Positions 62,470-64,000 of a stretch of DNA of 64,000 nt are shown one piece after another (positions within the stretch are counted from its first letter, which is position 1; the number at the start of each line of letters is the position of its first letter). The stretch is from Leptobrachium leishanense (lineage: Eukaryota; Chordata; Amphibia; Anura; Megophryidae): assembly GCA_009667805.1 (NCBI GenBank), contig CM019069.1, positions 46,496,201-46,560,200 on the forward strand, given 5' to 3'. A model generated the notes under the pieces. That model was not told the DNA's origin. It did not search any database and saw only the letters and a program-made list of their open reading frames with translations. Position numbers and translations under genes: made by a program.

Positions 62470-63001
62470 TGTCCGTGGTTATCTATCTATTATATATACC
62501 TCTATCATCGTCTATCTATCTGTCCAACTATATCTATCTATCATCTGTCTATATATATACAGTATATATCTATCTCTATCATCATCGTCTATCTCTACTC
62601 CTCATCAATGAAAGGTTGAACCTGATGGACGCATGTCTTTTTTCAGCCTATGCAACTATCTATCTATCATCTGTCTATCATCTATCTGTCCAACTCTATC
62701 TATCTATCTATCTATCTCTATCCATCTCATTCATTAGCCTATCAATCTATCTGTTTTATCGATCTCTATCTATCTTATTCATTAGCCGATCTATCGATCT
62801 TATTCATTAGCCTATCTATCTATCTATCTATCTCATTCATTAGCCTATCAATCTATCTGTTTTATCAATCTCTATCTATCTTATTCATTAGCCGATCTAT
62901 CGATCTTATTCATTAGCCTATCTATCTATCTATCTATCTATCTCTCCTACTTCTCTACCTATTCGCTATATCTTTATCTATCTATCTCATTCATTAGTTT
63001 G

Positions 63002-63032
<31 letters not shown>

Positions 63033-63368
63033 CATTCATTAGCCTATCAATCTATCTGTCTTATCTATCTCTATCTTATTCATTAGCCGATCCATCGATC
63101 TTATTCATTAGCCTATCTATCTATCCATCTCATTCATTAGCCTATCAATCTATCTGTCTTATCTATATCTATCTTATTCATTAGCCGATCTATTGATCTT
63201 ATTCATTAGCCTATCTATCTGTATCTATCTTATTCATTAGCCGATCAATCGATCTTATTCATTAGCCTATCTATCTATCCATCTCATTCATTAGCCTATC
63301 AATCTGTCTTATCTATATCTATCTTATTCATTAGCCGATCTATTGATCTTATTCATTAGCCTATCTAC
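62470..63368. repeat. (TATC)n array with a higher-order pattern
   Basis: TATC repeats interspersed with the phrase ATTCATTAGCC in alternating contexts (CTCATTCATTAGCCTATC; TTATTCATTAGCCGATC), recurring many times at roughly 50-110-bp intervals. Confidence 0.95.
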
Positions 63369-64000
63369 CGTATATACTCGGGTATAAGCCGACCCGTGTA
63401 TAAACCGACCCCCTTACTTTTTCCCAAAAAACCTGTGAAAACTTATTGACTCGCGTATAAGCTTAAATGGGAAATGCAGCAGCCACTGGTAAATTTCAAA
63501 AATAAAGACAGATACCAAAAAAAAAATACCAATGAGGCATCAGTAGGTTAAATGTTTTTCAATATTTATTTCAAATAAAAACAGTAAACTAGCTCTGTAA
63601 ATGTAAAAGAGGGTCAACAAAAACAATAAGCTCACACATGGATATGCCCCAGCTCATGGATTTGCCCCAGCTCATGGATATGCCCCAGCTCGCTCATGGA
63701 TTTGCCCCAGCTCATGGATATGCCCCAGCTCACACATGGATTTGCCCCAGCTCACACATGGATTTGCCCCCAGCTCATGGATTTGCCCCAGCTCTCACCT
63801 GGATATTGCCCAGCGGCAGCCGGGTCTCACATGGATACTTGCCCCAGCTCTGGATCCAGCAGGGGTTGAGGGGGCCAGATGCCGGCAGCGGAGTGCCTGC
63901 CCGGTCCTGAACAGCGTGAGTCCGTCCATGTTGAAGGGATGCGGCTGCGTGCGTGCACAGGTCACGTGGTCTGGCCAGTCAGGTGGTACAGAGACTCAGT
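63369..64000. mobile_element. Left end of a DNA-transposon-type repeat, cut by the window
   Basis: Starts CCGTATATACTCGGGTATAA followed by GCCGACCC, a phrase common at the ends of vertebrate DNA repeats. It runs into the minisatellite 63638-63850 and off the window. The right end is not seen. Confidence 0.4.
63638..63850. repeat. Minisatellite CATGGATTTGCCCCAGCTCA
   Basis: About nine units of 17-22 bp sharing the ATGGAT-TGCCCCAGCTC core with 22905-23655 and, reversed, 39676-39904. Confidence 0.9.

Noticed and set aside
62410..63184. Ser/Ile/Tyr-rich frames
   Set aside because: Translation of the TATC array.

Overview
The window reads as nuclear DNA of a vertebrate, most likely an anuran amphibian. 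No host gene can be supported. Almost every recognisable feature is a transposable element or tandem repeat, and the mix is frog-like: TTAA-flanked MITEs with a TTAAAGGRR end motif (the T2/Kolobok type described in Xenopus), full-length Tc1 elements, many hAT and PIF/Harbinger-type MITEs, a chromodomain Ty3/gypsy element, and a Penelope-like fragment with a hammerhead ribozyme. The species cannot be fixed from sequence alone.

Layout. 1-5680: a young minus-strand chromovirus, cut by the left window edge, with a self-priming signal and a frame-broken gag-pol. 5.7-15 kb: separate MITEs, a T2-like element, a solo LTR, an L1-like 3' end and a hAT carrying a 33-bp array. 15.28-17.86 kb: a hAT holding a second hAT, which holds a palindromic MITE, plus a 40-bp minisatellite. 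18.97-21.58 kb: a TTAA element split by a 1.5-kb non-LTR retrotransposon with an open 276-codon frame. 22-25.3 kb: a V-type SINE, a hAT with a 19-20-bp minisatellite, and small MITEs. 26.1-27.7 kb: Tc1 copy 1, followed by an AC-rich array and MITEs interrupted by twin 425-bp Harbinger elements. 31.4-35.6 kb: an old Tc1/mariner relic containing a hAT that contains a nearly intact Tc1 of another family. 35.7-46.6 kb: LTR-like and MITE sequence, including a T2 element split by a 1.8-kb hAT, and a solo LTR with a perfect target duplication. 47-53 kb: possible conserved non-coding DNA, a solo LTR, and a 326-bp retroposed insert with a complete type I hammerhead. 53.3-55.6 kb: another triple nest with Tc1 copy 2. 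55.6-64 kb: Harbinger-type, TTAA-type and 3-bp-TSD MITEs, a TATC array and a final minisatellite.

The elements do not form a pathway. They record successive insertions, and nesting plus target-site duplications give their relative order. The strongest observations are the hammerhead ribozyme in a 14-bp-TSD insert (47900-48225), the 11-nt self-primer/primer-binding-site pair of the chromovirus, the L1-like insertion with an open ORF and 15-bp duplications, the three ordered nests, and one minisatellite motif shared by unrelated elements. Boundaries come from terminal repeats and target duplications read by eye. Family names without a coding region are inferences.
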